Origin: Bacteroidales bacterium
GTDB lineage: Bacteria; Bacteroidota; Bacteroidia; Bacteroidales; UBA7332
Assembly: GCA_028687995.1 (NCBI GenBank)
Contig: JAQTZA010000007.1
Coordinates: 134,426-198,425 of the forward strand
DNA length: 64,000 nucleotides
Reading direction: 5' to 3'
Part shown: in pieces, positions 62,525-64,000 of the stretch
Layout of the letters: every line of letters starts with the position of its first letter
How positions within the stretch are numbered: position 1 is the first letter of the stretch
Notes under the pieces: model-generated
Database searches by the model: none
Told to the model about the DNA's origin: nothing
Seen by the model: the letters and a program-made list of their open reading frames with translations, nothing else
Program-made: the position numbers and the translations under genes

Positions 62525-64000
62525 ATGAAAATTGACATTATTACGGTTGTGCTGATTATCGGCATTTCACACCTCATGCAGACAGGTGTGTTAATACATC
62601 TCTATTTTACCAATAAAAAAATCAAAGGGCCTATCTGGTGGTTGATGTGGAGCGTAGTCGGAACGATTGCTTTTGCATTGATACTTATGCGACACAAAGA
62701 GTGGATGCAGCCCTTGTTGATAGTCATCCAAAACCCCATCATCATACTCGGCCCGCTGTTTGTAACGATCGGAATCGTACGATTTCTCGAGCAAAAAGTC
62801 GTATGGAGACATGTTATTCATTTCTATGCGGTTTATCTAGCTGCTCATCTTTTTTTCTTTTTCATAGTTGACAGTACCTTTTATCGAACAGTCTTCTTTA
62901 ATATTGCCCTCGGATTTTTAGGCTTTTGGGGAGCTTATCTCATCCAAAAATACAAATATGCGGCCATTACTTCGAGTGCCAATTTCAACATTGCGGTGCT
63001 ACTCCTTCATGGTTTTATATTTCTATTTCGCACAATTGTTATCATACTAGGCAAAGGTGATATAGATATGTTTTCAAATTCACTTTTTAATTTCTCGCAA
63101 TACTTCGATGCTTTAATCATCACCCTACTCTGGACATTTGGCATCATTATCATGATTAATCAGAGATTAAACAGCGAAATAGTAGAGGTGAAAAATCATT
63201 TTGAGCAGATATTCAATGCCAGCCCCGATGCAGTTATCATCACACAAACAACTGACCAAATATTAATTGACTGCAACGACAGCTTTATCGATGTTCTGGG
63301 CTATCGCCGTGAAGAGATATTGGGACATAGTTCAAAATCGATCAATATCTGGGAGAATTCTCTAGACAAAGAACAAGTCGAAGCAATCGTAGCAGAACAG
63401 GGGTTTTGTTCAAATTTTCAAACTCAAGTACGACACAAAAATGGAGAAATAAAGACGGGTCTTATTTCTGCCAAAATAATTTCAATAAAGGGAATTCCGC
63501 ACGTCATCACCGTACTGAGAGACATAAGCGAACGCATTCAAATAGAAAAAGAGCTGATAGAGAGCGAACAACGACTTAATTACGTATTGACAGGAAGTCA
63601 GCTTGGGTACTGGGATTGGAATGCAAAAACCAGTGAGCTGAAACGGAATGACAGATGGGCAGAAATGATAGGTTATTCGCTCCAAGAAATTGAGGCATCA
63701 AACAAAGAGTGGATCGATTATGTACATCCAGATGATAGAACCAAGGCAAAGAAAGCATACAACGAACACCTCAATGGTAATCTGCCGCAATATAAAGTTG
63801 AGTACAGAATGCAAACCAAAGAGGGCGACTATAAGTGGATTCTCGATCAAGCAAAAGTAGTTGCTTGGGACGAGAACCACAAACCAATGAGGATAAGTGG
63901 CACTCACACCGATATAACATCAAGCAAATTGATTGAAAATGAAATCAATCTGAAAAATGAAGAGCAACAAAAACTGAATGGATTTCAAAATAAATTATTT
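62525..64000 (+). CDS. Membrane-bound PAS sensor protein, probably a histidine kinase (3' end cut)
   Basis: The frame is open from the ATG at 62525 to the window end (492 codons) and continues beyond. About seven hydrophobic segments (for example IITVVLIIGISHLMQTGVLIH, IIILGPLFVTIGIVRFL, FFNIALGFLGFWGAYLI, ALIITLLWTFGIIIMI) occupy residues 1-225. Two PAS domains follow: one from about 235 (HFEQIFNASPDAVIITQTTDQILIDCNDSFIDVLGYRREEILG) and one from about 350 (LNYVLTGSQLGYWDWNAKTSELKRNDRWAEMIGYS) with a PAC end (YRMQTKEGDYKWILDQ, SGTHTDITSSK). The output domain is outside the window; a His kinase is most usual for this design, but a cyclase or further PAS domains are possible. Confidence 0.85.
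   Translation, partial: MKIDIITVVLIIGISHLMQTGVLIHLYFTNKKIKGPIWWLMWSVVGTIAFALILMRHKEWMQPLLIVIQNPIIILGPLFVTIGIVRFLEQKVVWRHVIHFYAVYLAAHLFFFFIVDSTFYRTVFFNIALGFLGFWGAYLIQKYKYAAITSSANFNIAVLLLHGFIFLFRTIVIILGKGDIDMFSNSLFNFSQYFDALIITLLWTFGIIIMINQRLNSEIVEVKNHFEQIFNASPDAVIITQTTDQILIDCNDSFIDVLGYRREEILGHSSKSINIWENSLDKEQVEAIVAEQGFCSNFQTQVRHKNGEIKTGLISAKIISIKGIPHVITVLRDISERIQIEKELIESEQRLNYVLTGSQLGYWDWNAKTSELKRNDRWAEMIGYSLQEIEASNKEWIDYVHPDDRTKAKKAYNEHLNGNLPQYKVEYRMQTKEGDYKWILDQAKVVAWDENHKPMRISGTHTDITSSKLIENEINLKNEEQQKLNGFQNKLF

Noticed and set aside
1..64000. CRISPR arrays, tRNA or rRNA genes
   Set aside because: No regularly spaced direct repeats of CRISPR length, no tRNA cloverleaf and no rRNA sequence were recognised by eye in the spacers. 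A covariance-model scan would be needed to exclude a tRNA firmly.

Overview
The window looks like a chromosomal segment of a Bacteroidetes bacterium, most likely order Bacteroidales (a Paludibacter-like relative is possible, but I cannot place it firmly). Evidence: a SusC/SusD pair, type IX secretion (T9SS) C-terminal sorting tails on three secreted proteins, gldD/gldE, a Bacteroidetes-type RNA polymerase omega gene beside bamD, and many promoters of the Bacteroidetes form TTTG - 19 nt - TAnnTTTG instead of sigma70 boxes.

Layout. (1) 1-14,760: a polysaccharide utilisation locus for a uronic-acid polymer, all on the minus strand: a GntR/FadR-type regulator, SusC, SusD, a FIVAR-like lipoprotein, a PL6 lyase, a T9SS beta-helix protein, a PL38-like (alginate lyase fold) lyase, a GH88 unsaturated-uronyl hydrolase and a further secreted lyase-like protein cut by the window edge. 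Palindromes of type TTGGTCGACCAA overlap the -7 elements of the susC promoter and of the last gene's promoter in the same register, and a related site follows the regulator's own promoter, so the regulon can be read from the DNA. (2) 15-26 kb: housekeeping genes (glnS, TPR protein, DedA, cca, three tandem FKBP isomerases, a zinc-less sirtuin, a small barrel protein). (3) 26-33 kb: an accessory region: a repeat-rich spacer, yigZ, a type III restriction-modification locus whose mod gene is frameshifted and is separated from res by a REP-associated transposase (RAYT) with its palindromes, then an ATP-cone/PD-(D/E)XK nuclease.

(4) 33-45 kb: a TlpA-like thioredoxin lipoprotein, ssb, a structured leader RNA, gldE-gldD-phosphopantetheinyl transferase, recQ, recJ, a barrel protein, a VanZ-like protein and a DEAD-box helicase. 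(5) 45-48 kb: two secreted T9SS cargo proteins. (6) 47.7-53.9 kb: the menaquinone operon menF-menD-menB-menC-menE behind a consensus promoter, with a different repeat element in each of three spacers. (7) 54-64 kb: DUF4293, rpoZ, bamD, a GHL10 glycosidase, an AAA ATPase, nifJ (pyruvate:ferredoxin oxidoreductase) and the start of a membrane PAS sensor protein cut by the window end.

The metabolic picture is an anaerobic or microaerophilic glycan degrader with menaquinone-based respiration and pyruvate:ferredoxin oxidoreductase. The points most worth a second look are the operator/promoter code of the polyuronide locus, the leader RNA with mutually exclusive hairpins in front of gldE, the RAYT-plus-palindrome insertion in a broken type III RM system, and dispersed repeats that supply the C-termini and stop codons of recJ and menC.
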